64,000 nucleotides of DNA from Shewanella ulleungensis (lineage in GTDB: Bacteria; Pseudomonadota; Gammaproteobacteria; Enterobacterales; Shewanellaceae): positions 62,001 through 126,000 of the forward strand of contig NZ_BMQW01000009.1 of assembly GCF_014648315.1 (NCBI RefSeq). Reading direction: 5' to 3'. Shown here one piece after another: positions 46,590 through 56,167 of the stretch (position 1 is the stretch's first letter; each line of letters starts with the position of its first letter). The notes under the pieces are model-generated. The model was not told where the DNA came from and did no database searches. It saw only the letters and a program-made list of their open reading frames with translations. A program made the translations under genes and the position numbers.

Positions 46590-49500
46590 TCACTCCTTAA
46601 TTATCGACTTTAGGGTATCGATAGCATCCAAAAACTCGAGTTGACTCACCTGAGATTTTAATCTTGACCAATTCTTATCTGTAGCCATATTATCTGATAA
46701 TTGCTCAAGATAGCCAATTGCATCTAAATTTTGCTCAACTAATAATGCCATTAACCTATCTATTTTATCTGGCCCTATACTGGTTATCGGCAACAATGGC
46801 ACTTTATCCAACTCATTTGCTGTTAGCACCGCAGTTTCATCAGGGAATAAAGTATCGAGCACATGTAAACTGTCGTTAATTTGTCCCTGGAGCTGCCCCA
46901 AATAAACATCCGCATCAATTTGAACATTATGTTTTATATTCTGTTCAAGCTGTGCGGCAAAAGCGGCTAAACGCTTTGCACCAATATTACTGGCAGTACC
47001 TTTGATAGTATGAGCAATAATGCTTATTTTATCGGTGTCTTGTTGTTTAAATGCTTGAGTTAACGCCATTAACTGCTCTGACATTTCCACAGCAAAATGG
47101 TGTTTTACATCAATAAAGAACGCTAACTCACCACCAAAACGCCTTAATATCGACTCAGGACTTTCAATAATTACATCATCGTCGCCTGTAAGCTCATCAG
47201 GTAACTCAATAAATGCTTTTATATCATTAACACCGCCCAATGAAGGTACATTTTTCCCTAACAAGCCCAACATACAAGGCAGTAAACGCGTCATGTCAAT
47301 CGGTTTGCCGATATGCTCATTCATACCAGCATCAAGACATAATGCTTTGTCTGCTAAAGAAGCGTTTGCTGTCATCGCTAATATCATCAAATCATTAAAT
47401 CGACCATCTGCACGGATTAAACGCGTTGCCTCTAAGCCATCCATATCAGGCATTTGCATGTCCATAATAACAATATCAAATACATTGTTAGATTGGGTCA
47501 CCCACTCTACGCCTTCAACACCGCCTTTGGCTAATGTAACAATCGCACCTTGTAATCTAAGTAACTCATCAATAACTTGACGATTGAGTTGATTATCTTC
47601 AACCACCAGCACTCTAATTCCTTGCAAGGCTAAGTGGGTCACTTTTTTACTTTCTAACGGTATTTCTTCACCACTAATAGCCTGATGCACGGCCTCAAGC
47701 ATTAAGTTAGCCGTAATCGGCTTGGTTAACATATTAACAAAAGGTTGTTGATCATACTGCTTGGTTTGCTTCATCACCTCAGAGCCGTAAGCTGTAAGCA
47801 TAATAATGGCGGGAGCGGAGCCTTCTGGAAACATTAATTGAATATGTTGTGCGGTTTCTAGACCATCCATTTCAGGCATGCGCCAATCCATAATAATCAC
47901 GTCATAATGGTTGGTTGCATGTAAACTTTGGTCAATAAGATTAATAGCCTGCTTACTGTTACTCGCTTCGTTAACATAAGCACCATGAGCCATCAGTGTT
48001 TTTGACAAAATTTTACGGCTCATTTTACTGTCATCAACAATAAGAATATTTTTACCTTGTAAATCAATATCGAGATAAGTGTTTTTCATCTCGACCACAG
48101 AAAAAGACAAATCAAACCCAAAACGACTGCCTTGGCCAACCTCACTATTTAAGGTTAATTCCCCGCCCATTAACTCCACTAAGCGCTTAGTGATAGCAAG
48201 CCCCAAACCAGTGCCACCAAATCGTCTTGAGGTGGATGACTCAGCTTGCACAAAGCCTTGGAATATTTTACCTGCTTGTTCTTTGCTGATACCTATACCA
48301 CTGTCTGACACTGAAATGTTAAGTTTGACTTCATCCTGGCTAAGTTGATGACAATGCACTCCAACAATCACATGCCCCTGTGAAGTAAACTTAATGGCAT
48401 TACCTGCAAGATTTAATAACACTTGGCGTAAGCGCAGTTCATCGCCTTCAATAAGGTATGGAATGTCTGGGTCAAGGTCAAAAATGACTTCTATGCTTTT
48501 GCTATGAACATTGGTTGCCAACATGACAGCCAGTTCACGCATTAAAGTTTCCATTTGAAATGGATGAACATCAAGATCAAGTTTACCCGCATCAATTTTG
48601 GAGAAGTCCAATATGTCATTTAATAGACCCAACAAGGATTTTGCCGCGATTTCCGCTTTGGTGACGTAATCGAGTTGTTGTCGCGTCATATCAGAATGCT
48701 GTACTAATTGAAGCATACCTAATACCGCATTCATTGGTGTACGAATTTCATGACTCATATTGGCTAAAAATGCTGATTTAGCTGCACTCGCGGCATCTGC
48801 ATCCTGTTTGGCTAAGCGCAAAGTTTGCTCGAGTTCGCGTTGCTCAGTGATATCTCGATTAATCCCAACGACACGAACAGCTTTGCCTAGTTTATCGTAA
48901 CTGATTTGCGCGCCAGCATGGATATAACGCACCTGATTTGCGCGATTAAGGATTCTAAATGTTGGTTGATAAGTCGAATGGTTTTCAATGGCCTGTTGTA
49001 ATGCTTGCTCTGCCATATAAAGATCATCTGGGTGAATACGTTGCTGCCAATGTCGATAATTAAGGCCGTCTTTCTGTATCTCTTGAGGATAGTCGTACAT
49101 CACAAACATACGATCATTCCATTGCAAATTTTCCGTTAATAAATCTAAATCCCATATACCCAGCTCTGCAACCTCAGCGGCTTTAATTAATTGATTGCTG
49201 GTCGACATTAACTCTTCTTGCTGTTTCAACATGGTATCGATATTAACGGCAACCCCAAGGTAACCAATAAGTTCACCAGACTCATTACGCATTGCGGTAA
49301 CAGATAAAGATACCTGGCATTGGGTATAATCTTTACGAACATACGTCCAGGTTCGCGTTTCAGGGCCAAAGTTTCTGGGTTTATACACAAAAACATCAAA
49401 CGCACTGATCTCTTCACCAAATTCTTCGCTTAATTCTTTACCTCGTTCCCTAACCTCAGAAGGCACATGCATTATTGCCGGACTCATTTTACCAACAATT

Positions 49501-51476
49501 TCACTCGCACTATACCCAAGCAACAACTCAGCACCGCGATTGAACATGGTAATAACGCCTTCGCTGTTTGTTGAAATAATGGCAATTTCAGATGCCGCAG
49601 CAAGTACATTGGTTAATAATGAGGTCAGTTTAAGATTTTCAAGTTGCGTGTGTTTACGTTCAGTAATATCAATTCGCAGGGCAATACAGCGCTCTAACTC
49701 TCCATTGTTATCAACAATAGGGGTGATGAGTGTATCAAACCATTTAGCCTCCCCCTGCTTGTCATGGTTACACACTTCACCTTGCCAACTTTTACCCTGA
49801 TTAATGGTATCCCACATGTCTTGCCAAAACGCATCATCATGCTGACCTGAATGCAAAATAGAATGTGTTTGGCCAATCATCTGCGCACGGGTATACCCTG
49901 ATGCAATACAAAAATAGTCGTTTACCGCCAATATTACGCCATCTTTATCTGTTTCAGAATATAAGAGCTGTTGGTTGATATTATCGAGTAAGGTTTTATT
50001 TTCTGACAAAGCTTGCTGCAATGCTTGCGTGCGTTCAGTGACTTTTAGCTCGAGGCTGGCATTTAAACTTAATATTTGTTTTTCTGCATTTTGTTGCGCG
50101 GTAATGTCTCGAATAGTTTGACTCACACCAGTAATGACACCAAATTCATTGTAAATGGCTAACGAGGTCATTGTGGTTGTGAGGAGTTCATTATCTTTAC
50201 GTTTATGATAACCAATAAAATTTAATAATGGTTTACCGCTTAACACGTGATCAAAATGTGCGTTATCTTGACTTTGCCCTTCATTAGCAACAATAAAGCC
50301 ATGTTTTTTAAGACCAACAACCTCGCTATGGGTGTAGCCAAAAGTGAGTTCAGCACCTTGATTCCACCCTGTGACAACGCCATCGCAATCGTAACTAATA
50401 ATGGCATCTTGTGAATGTTCTAATATATTTGCGCGTCGTTCATTATCGGCTAAAACCAGCTGTTTTCGACCTAAAGTATAACTATAAAAGGCAAGAAAAG
50501 ACGCCAGCAATAAACTCAATATAAAGCCGTAAATAAATATAATGTTAGGCGAGGTTAAATGCAATTTACTGACAAAGTTAGGGTAAGCAACTAACGATAA
50601 TTGCCAATTACGGCCAAAAACCTCACGTTCAACAGTCACGATATACTCAGTTAAAGGGCTTGAGTCATCGATGTGGGTTTCGTAAAAGGTCACTGTATTG
50701 GCAGTATCAGTAATATCTTTGACCAATAACTTAGTATTGGGTCGCGACAACGACAAGTCGCCAAAAACTTCATTGGCCACTAATGGAGCATAACTCCAAC
50801 CAAAGGCTTGTTGCTCTCTTAACTCTGGCGTATCAGGGGTTCCACCTGTACGATATATAGGCATTAAAATTAAAAAGGCTTGTAATGGATTACCAGTCGC
50901 TTGCACTAAGGTAATAGGCCCGGTTAATCTCACCTCCCCAGTTAAAATAGCATCTAAAGCCGCTTTTTTACGGTTTGCTTCGGAGGCAATATCTAAACCA
51001 ACGGCGGAAAAATTACGCTCTACAGGTTCAATATACTGAATGATATAGCGTTCACCGTTATGGGCGTTAAGCTGCCTAATTTCGAACGTAGGCCAGTCAT
51101 CTAATTGCGCTGCGCTAATAAAACTGGCTTCGTCAGTCACACTCACTCGCCGAATAAACCCAAAACCTCTAGCGCCAGGAAACTCCTTATCGATATCGCG
51201 CGTCTGAGTGTATTTATTAAACCCTTGCCGATTAATCCCATCTTCACCTGCGGTAAAAATAATACCGCGAGCACTGCGTAAGCCGTACTGATATAACTGA
51301 ATACGGTCAGTAATATTATTGACGACTTGCTCTGTAACAGCATTAAGCTCATTAACAATGATGTTATTATTTTTATTTTTAACACTTAAAACGACGCCCA
51401 CACTAATGACTAAGCCAAAAGCGAATACTCCGACACCCAATTTAAGCGCGTTTTTATAATTAGCAAATCTAGTCAT
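46590..51476 (-). CDS. CHASE-domain hybrid sensor kinase with two receivers and Hpt
   Basis: The protein is 1628 residues. A first membrane helix (residues 12-30) and a second (about 312-332, IIFIYGFILSLLLASFLAFY) flank a periplasmic CHASE sensor (about 75-290, with GFGFIRRVS and LTGPITLVQ). Four PAS/PAC segments follow (about 340-460, 490-610, 615-740 and 755-880). The HisKA domain has His909 in NMSHEIRTPMN. The ATPase domain shows NLAGNAIKFT, DSGIGIS and GGTGLGLAI. Two receivers carry IIMDWRMPEMDG and IVIMDMQMPDMDG, and the C-terminal Hpt has IAHTIKGTASNIG. It can run a full His-Asp-His-Asp relay, probably onto the adjacent PleD-like cyclase. Confidence 0.93.
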   Translation of the reverse strand: MTRFANYKNALKLGVGVFAFGLVISVGVVLSVKNKNNNIIVNELNAVTEQVVNNITDRIQLYQYGLRSARGIIFTAGEDGINRQGFNKYTQTRDIDKEFPGARGFGFIRRVSVTDEASFISAAQLDDWPTFEIRQLNAHNGERYIIQYIEPVERNFSAVGLDIASEANRKKAALDAILTGEVRLTGPITLVQATGNPLQAFLILMPIYRTGGTPDTPELREQQAFGWSYAPLVANEVFGDLSLSRPNTKLLVKDITDTANTVTFYETHIDDSSPLTEYIVTVEREVFGRNWQLSLVAYPNFVSKLHLTSPNIIFIYGFILSLLLASFLAFYSYTLGRKQLVLADNERRANILEHSQDAIISYDCDGVVTGWNQGAELTFGYTHSEVVGLKKHGFIVANEGQSQDNAHFDHVLSGKPLLNFIGYHKRKDNELLTTTMTSLAIYNEFGVITGVSQTIRDITAQQNAEKQILSLNASLELKVTERTQALQQALSENKTLLDNINQQLLYSETDKDGVILAVNDYFCIASGYTRAQMIGQTHSILHSGQHDDAFWQDMWDTINQGKSWQGEVCNHDKQGEAKWFDTLITPIVDNNGELERCIALRIDITERKHTQLENLKLTSLLTNVLAAASEIAIISTNSEGVITMFNRGAELLLGYSASEIVGKMSPAIMHVPSEVRERGKELSEEFGEEISAFDVFVYKPRNFGPETRTWTYVRKDYTQCQVSLSVTAMRNESGELIGYLGVAVNIDTMLKQQEELMSTSNQLIKAAEVAELGIWDLDLLTENLQWNDRMFVMYDYPQEIQKDGLNYRHWQQRIHPDDLYMAEQALQQAIENHSTYQPTFRILNRANQVRYIHAGAQISYDKLGKAVRVVGINRDITEQRELEQTLRLAKQDADAASAAKSAFLANMSHEIRTPMNAVLGMLQLVQHSDMTRQQLDYVTKAEIAAKSLLGLLNDILDFSKIDAGKLDLDVHPFQMETLMRELAVMLATNVHSKSIEVIFDLDPDIPYLIEGDELRLRQVLLNLAGNAIKFTSQGHVIVGVHCHQLSQDEVKLNISVSDSGIGISKEQAGKIFQGFVQAESSTSRRFGGTGLGLAITKRLVELMGGELTLNSEVGQGSRFGFDLSFSVVEMKNTYLDIDLQGKNILIVDDSKMSRKILSKTLMAHGAYVNEASNSKQAINLIDQSLHATNHYDVIIMDWRMPEMDGLETAQHIQLMFPEGSAPAIIMLTAYGSEVMKQTKQYDQQPFVNMLTKPITANLMLEAVHQAISGEEIPLESKKVTHLALQGIRVLVVEDNQLNRQVIDELLRLQGAIVTLAKGGVEGVEWVTQSNNVFDIVIMDMQMPDMDGLEATRLIRADGRFNDLMILAMTANASLADKALCLDAGMNEHIGKPIDMTRLLPCMLGLLGKNVPSLGGVNDIKAFIELPDELTGDDDVIIESPESILRRFGGELAFFIDVKHHFAVEMSEQLMALTQAFKQQDTDKISIIAHTIKGTASNIGAKRLAAFAAQLEQNIKHNVQIDADVYLGQLQGQINDSLHVLDTLFPDETAVLTANELDKVPLLPITSIGPDKIDRLMALLVEQNLDAIGYLEQLSDNMATDKNWSRLKSQVSQLEFLDAIDTLKSIIKE

Positions 51477-52122
51477 GTTTATGTGAGTTTCAAGCTACGG
51501 ATGGTTAACTGTGGACGATAAGGCAGTTTTTTACAAGCTACACATTGAAAAACAAAGTATTTTCCAAGTTAAAATCACGGTAAATACTTAAGGGCATAGT
51601 TAAGATAAAAGTTAAGAGAAAAGTTAAGGCCAGTTGCTCTCTAAGGCTACTTTTACAGTGAATTGTTGACCAGTCATTTAGGCTCCGACACTGCGGTATC
51701 GCGACTCAGCGAAAAAGTCGATTACCCAGTCAAACGGCCCAAAAACATTACCCGAAGGATTCGGCTAAACCAGTTTTACTCTGTGTTTAATAGCTTTCTC
51801 AGCACCAATCGATTCATCTCAGTGAACACCGTGTTTAACTTGATACCATTCAACTTGCAAAAATCAGCAACGCCTAGCATTTCGTATACCAATACCGAGA
51901 GCCTATTAAAGAAGTTTTGTGATTTACCGATAAACTGTAAATACCTAAACAAGAAACATCTAAACAAGCGTTTCCACTATCGATTATAGCGACTTAACAT
52001 ATCAGCCCTGATGTCAAAAATGCTGCAAATGTTATGCAAGGTACTATGATTTAAATATGATTTAAAAAAGCTGACTAATTGTATATCAACTGTTCATATG
52101 ATCATGAGGTTTAAGGATAGAA
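51477..52122. other. Long intergenic region, hybrid kinase / chemoreceptor
   Basis: This 646-base gap between divergent genes contains a 108-residue frame (+, 51663-51989) and an overlapping 63-residue frame (-). Neither has a good ribosome binding site or recognisable similarity, so I do not call a gene. The middle (51660-51990) is less AT-rich than the flanks and might be a gene remnant. A CATATGATCATG palindrome-like patch lies just before the chemoreceptor. Confidence 0.45.
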
Positions 52123-53745
52123 ATGAGAAATATCAAAATTGGCAAATTGTTGTTACTGGGTTTTTCAATTCCTGTCATTGCTATTATTGGATTAATGTTA
52201 CTGTCATTGTCACAGATGAATACCATTAACCAACAATCAACAGAAATCTCAACTAATTGGCTTCCTTCAGTACAATTAATTGAACGCATCAACACCCAAA
52301 CAGCAGATCTGCGTAACGATGAAGCTGTCCACATTATTTCGACAGACTCTCAAACAATACAGCAAGCAACCAATGCGATTAACCAAAAGAAACAACAAAT
52401 AGAAAAAACCATTAACGACTATAGAGTGCTTATATCTAGCCCTCAAGAGCAAGCGCTTCTAGATGAGTTTGACGAGCTTTATCGTCAATATCTAGCCATT
52501 CAAATCGAACTCCTGCGTCTATCTGAAAACAATGATAATGAAGAAGCAAAAACCATGTTTTTGGGTAAATCATTAGCGGCTTATAGTAAATACTCAGAAA
52601 CACTGCTCAAGTTGTCAACGTTAAATGAAAATGGCGCTATTACGGCAAGTGAATATGGCGACGTAATTTATAGCCGTTCTATGACGATCATGGTGGTAGC
52701 GGTAGGTGTTGTCGCTATCATTATTATTTTTATGGCATTACGCATCTCCAGCCTTCTTGTTAGTTCAATTACAGTCATACAACATGCGATGATCAGAATG
52801 TCTCAAGGTGATTTGAGTGTACGTATTGATAACCAAGGTGAAAATGAACTTGGAATACTGTCAGATTGTTTAAACAAAACCTCTGAACAATTTGCAAAAT
52901 TAACTCAACAGTTGATCACCGTGGCAGACACAGTAGATAGCTCGTCACAAACATTGGCCTCCACCATGGAGCAAGCCGACAGCAACTCGCAAAACATGTT
53001 AATGCAAGTTGAGCAAGTCGCAACAGCTGTCAATGAAATGTCGAGCACCGCAATGGACATTAGCCGAAATGCTACTGAAGCAGAATCGTCAGCAATTGAA
53101 GCGAATCAAAGTGTCGATAAAGGCCATCACGCTTTGCAAGAGTCAAATAAAATCTCGGACAAAATCAACCACTCTATTAAAGAGTCAACTGAAATCGTCA
53201 ATCAGTTAAAGAGTTACTCAAACGAAATTGGCGCTGTTATTGAAGTCATTAATGGTATTTCTGAACAAACCAATCTATTAGCACTTAATGCTGCAATTGA
53301 AGCCGCACGCGCTGGAGAACAAGGCAGAGGTTTTGCTGTTGTTGCTGATGAAGTGAGAACATTGGCAGGTAAAACGCAAACCTCTACCATCAACATTCAA
53401 GAAATTATTACCAAACTGCAAAACCAAGCATCCAAAGCTGATGAATACATGCAATCAAATGCATATTTAATTGATGAAGCCCAAAAAATTGCTCAAGAAG
53501 TACGGGACTCCTTCTCAGACATTGCCCTATCGGTCTCTAGAATCTCAGAAATGAACTCTTTAGTCGCAACCGCTTCAACAGAGCAATCAAGCGTAACGGA
53601 TGATATTTCTAAAAATATTACCCAAATGGTCGACATGGTGAATCAAAATGTCGCGGGAATTAGTCATAGCTCTAAAGCCAGTATCGATTTATCAAAGCAA
53701 TCATCTAATCAGAAAAAAGTACTTTCATTTTTTACTATCAATTAA
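52123..53745 (+). CDS. Methyl-accepting chemotaxis protein
   Basis: This 540-residue chemoreceptor has TM1 at residues 9-29 ([20 protein letters not shown]), a four-helix-bundle-type periplasmic domain with [15 protein letters not shown] sequence ([17 protein letters not shown]), TM2 at about 186-208 ([20 protein letters not shown]) and a HAMP domain. The long coiled-coil signalling domain has the tip [20 protein letters not shown] then [20 protein letters not shown]. It couples to CheA/CheW. The ligand is unknown. No C-terminal CheR pentapeptide is present (ends FFTIN). AAGGAT precedes the ATG, and a terminator follows. Confidence 0.94.
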   Translation: MRNIKIGKLLLLGFSIPVIAIIGLMLLSLSQMNTINQQSTEISTNWLPSVQLIERINTQTADLRNDEAVHIISTDSQTIQQATNAINQKKQQIEKTINDYRVLISSPQEQALLDEFDELYRQYLAIQIELLRLSENNDNEEAKTMFLGKSLAAYSKYSETLLKLSTLNENGAITASEYGDVIYSRSMTIMVVAVGVVAIIIIFMALRISSLLVSSITVIQHAMIRMSQGDLSVRIDNQGENELGILSDCLNKTSEQFAKLTQQLITVADTVDSSSQTLASTMEQADSNSQNMLMQVEQVATAVNEMSSTAMDISRNATEAESSAIEANQSVDKGHHALQESNKISDKINHSIKESTEIVNQLKSYSNEIGAVIEVINGISEQTNLLALNAAIEAARAGEQGRGFAVVADEVRTLAGKTQTSTINIQEIITKLQNQASKADEYMQSNAYLIDEAQKIAQEVRDSFSDIALSVSRISEMNSLVATASTEQSSVTDDISKNITQMVDMVNQNVAGISHSSKASIDLSKQSSNQKKVLSFFTIN

Positions 53746-53758
53746 TTATTGAGCATTA

Positions 53759-53785
53759 AAAAAGGCTACCCCAGGTAGCCTTTTT
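53759..53785. terminator. Bidirectional terminator, chemoreceptor / MRJP-like
   Basis: AAAAAGGCTACC (53759-53770) and GGTAGCCTTTTT (53774-53785) pair over a 3-base loop, with A and T runs on both sides, between convergent genes. Confidence 0.9.
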
Positions 53786-53801
53786 GTTAATTAGGGATTC
53801 A

Positions 53802-54872
53802 TTATCTGCCCACAGTCGTCTCTGCTAAGGCATCAAATTGGATAATATAGTAACGTCCATCACTCTTATCTTCTTGGTTATTCACTGCTGGAGATAAGTG
53901 TAATTTATTAACTGCTACGAGAATTTTACCGTCAGTAGTGGTGGCAAAACCGTCTGCCCAACTCAATTTATCAGCGTCTTGGTATAAAATATGGTACTGG
54001 CGATCCGTATCAATATACCCAACAGCATTGTGAGTCATGTCAGTGACATAAATGTTACCGCTGTTATCTATTGTAATACCATCACTGATAGGCTTGTTGG
54101 CATAAAACTCTACTTTGCTACGCAACATATTGGCCGAAATTTTAGCATCTAATAAATATTGGGTATGCACGCGATACAACTTCTCACCACTCAACGCGCC
54201 AAAATAAACCCATTCATTATGAATGTCTAATGTAATAGAATCGACGCCAATACGGATAGGTTGCTCACCAATCGATAATGTTTTGCCATCAATCACTGCA
54301 TCGATATCTTCAGGGCGTGTATAAACAGTGCTATCGAGAACTCTACGTGCATTACCTGTCGTTATATCAACCACAATTAAGCCTGCATTATCGCCACCAG
54401 CAGGGTCACTGATGTAAATAGCCTCATGATCGCGATCGACCGCTAAGTCATTCAAAAATGAATTAACCGGCAATACTGCTGCAGTTAACTCAATTGTTTT
54501 ATAAAGTTGGTTATTTAACGTATCCCAACCGATTAAATGCCCTGCTCGGTCATGCCCAGTGGCCGTTTCAAGCATCCATAAAATCCCTTTTTCATCGACA
54601 ACAACGCCGAGTACAGGGTTAAGCTTTTGATTAAAATCGCGATTAGGATAATCTATTATCGTACCGTCTTGCTTAAGCTCTACGATTCGAGCATCCACAC
54701 CATAAAAGTGGTGATTACTCATAAAAACACGACCTGTCGCAGATACTGCAATATTACCCGGTGGATGCTGTTTATCTAACTCTCGAAAAACAGAAAATTC
54801 ACCTGCATTCACACTGATTGCCGTAACACTTAATAAAGCGAGCAGTAATACGACAAAAATGAGCCTTAACAT
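53802..54872 (-). CDS. Exported major-royal-jelly/SMP-30-like beta-propeller protein
   Basis: This 356-residue protein has a signal peptide (MLRLIFVVLLLALLSVTAIS then VNAG) and a six-bladed-propeller-like body of the MRJP (yellow) family: PPGNIAVSATGRVFMSNHHF, LNPVLGVVVDEKGILWMLET, FLNDLAVDRDHEAIYISDPA, ITLDIHNEWVYFGALSGEKL and SDGITIDNSGNIYVTDMTHN. Bacterial members are of unknown enzymatic role, sometimes compared to gluconolactonases. It is divergent from a TetR regulator with two dyads between them, so it is probably the regulator's target. Confidence 0.83.
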   Translation of the reverse strand: MLRLIFVVLLLALLSVTAISVNAGEFSVFRELDKQHPPGNIAVSATGRVFMSNHHFYGVDARIVELKQDGTIIDYPNRDFNQKLNPVLGVVVDEKGILWMLETATGHDRAGHLIGWDTLNNQLYKTIELTAAVLPVNSFLNDLAVDRDHEAIYISDPAGGDNAGLIVVDITTGNARRVLDSTVYTRPEDIDAVIDGKTLSIGEQPIRIGVDSITLDIHNEWVYFGALSGEKLYRVHTQYLLDAKISANMLRSKVEFYANKPISDGITIDNSGNIYVTDMTHNAVGYIDTDRQYHILYQDADKLSWADGFATTTDGKILVAVNKLHLSPAVNNQEDKSDGRYYIIQFDALAETTVGR

Positions 54873-54953
54873 AACGAGGATCCCTATTGAATAATGAGTC
54901 TAGCGAGCTGTAATGATCAACGACACGCACAAACTAACTCATATCGTTCTTAT

Positions 54954-54969
54954 TTGAATATGCATTCAA
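54954..54969. promoter_or_regulatory. Candidate operator dyad 1 (TTGAAT-N4-ATTCAA)
   Basis: A perfect 6-6 inverted repeat TTGAAT ATGC ATTCAA lies in the divergent region between the MRJP-like and TetR genes. A near copy lies at 55003-55018. The pair probably binds the adjacent TetR regulator. Confidence 0.55.
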
Positions 54970-55002
54970 GATAATCATTTTCAAGCTTAGAAGCAAGCTT
55001 TT

Positions 55003-55018
55003 TTGAACAATCATTCAA
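55003..55018. promoter_or_regulatory. Candidate operator dyad 2 (TTGAAC-N4-ATTCAA)
   Basis: This second copy differs from dyad 1 by one base in the left arm. The centres are 49 bases apart, and a further ATTCAA half-site lies near 55057-55062. Confidence 0.5.
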
Positions 55019-55105
55019 GTGGTGTTATTATTATAAATAAGCCTCATGGATAACTCATTCAACTAGGCTAATTGAAATATGCAGTAGGATTTAGGAATAA
55101 GCGCT

Positions 55106-55669
55106 ATGGCGAAGAAGAATTATCAACGTGAAGACGTATTAGATAAAGTTATTACTTTATTTTGGCAACAAGGCTATGCCGCATCAAGTGTCCAACAGAT
55201 TACTAAAGCGACAGGATTAAAACCGGGCAGTATTTATCATGAGTTTGAAAGTAAAGAAAAGCTGTTTCAGGAAGCATTAGCTCGCTATGCCTCGTCCTCA
55301 ATTGGCTCAATTCACCAAAAAATGGCCAATACCTCGAACGTCAATGAAGGTATCAAGCAAATATTGACTGATTTAATTGAACAGTCAAAAGCGTGTGATT
55401 ACTGCGGCTGTTTTTTAATCAAAACACAACTTGAGTTGGCATCGCAAGGAAATAGTTTATACAAGTTTGCCTCAGAGCAATTAGCCAACATAGAAAAAAT
55501 TTATACCCAATATCTAAGCCTAACCTACTCAGAAGTACAGGCTAAAGCTTACGCAGCACAGCTGATGACGGTCATTTTTGGCATTCGTATATACGGTTAC
55601 CAGGCGGACTCGGCCAATACCATCATCCAAACCATCAACGCGCTACTCCCCTGGTTAAATGAGCACTAA
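55106..55669 (+). CDS. TetR/AcrR-family transcriptional regulator
   Basis: The 187-residue protein has the TetR helix-turn-helix at about residues 10-55: VLDKVITLFWQQGYAASSVQ, ITKATGLKPGSIYHEFESKE and KLFQEALARY. The C-terminal ligand domain has an unusual cysteine cluster (KACDYCGCFLIK, three Cys within six residues), a candidate site for redox or metal sensing, as in some cysteine-containing TetR proteins. It probably represses itself and the divergent MRJP-like gene through the TTGAAT dyads. Its 3' end overlaps a convergent TetR fragment by 35 bases. Confidence 0.9.
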   Translation: MAKKNYQREDVLDKVITLFWQQGYAASSVQQITKATGLKPGSIYHEFESKEKLFQEALARYASSSIGSIHQKMANTSNVNEGIKQILTDLIEQSKACDYCGCFLIKTQLELASQGNSLYKFASEQLANIEKIYTQYLSLTYSEVQAKAYAAQLMTVIFGIRIYGYQADSANTIIQTINALLPWLNEH

Positions 55670-55925
55670 TGCGATAAGTACAATAAGTGCGATAAATGCC
55701 CATTATCTTATTATCAACAACTTCAACAATTTCAACAATAAGTTGTTCAAAAATATCGCTTTTCTTACCCAATAAATTATGGACAGTAGGAATACTCAAC
55801 TGCTCCTTAGACGCAAGCTCATTAATGGTAAAGGCTTCAAAACCATTATTCGAAATAAGCTCTCTGGCTATAGAGAGTAGTCTCTCTTTTCTTAACGCTT
55901 TATTTGCACATAAGGAAGTTGGCAT
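55635..55925 (-). pseudogene. Truncated TetR-type regulator fragment
   Basis: This 96-residue frame starts with a complete TetR DNA-binding domain (LRKERLLSIARELISNNGFE, AFTINELASKEQLSIPTVHN, LLGKKSDIFEQLIVEIV) but then ends after about 30 residues of unrelated sequence running into the end of the convergent TetR gene. The ligand-binding domain of about 120 residues is missing. It is most likely a gene remnant; a functional small DNA-binding protein cannot be ruled out. Confidence 0.6.
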
Positions 55926-56167
55926 TAATGGTTCTGTCTGACATAACCATTAGCCACAATAAAAATGCCTTTCGAGATCTCATGCCATTTATTTATCTGG
56001 TTTTCGTTGGCAGCCACTTTAATGCGTTTTATTACAAATTTCATTGGAGAAACTATTATTTTATGGCACCCTAAATAAAGGCTTTACATGGCATTATTTT
56101 ACAATTTCTGAGTGACTTATCTTATATGATGTAATGCCTCGCTCTTCAATCAAAAAAGGATTAAGCA

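Noticed and set aside
51663..51989. 108-residue plus-strand frame
   Set aside because: No ribosome binding site or similarity, and overlapping frames on the other strand look equally plausible. It was kept only as an unexplained region.
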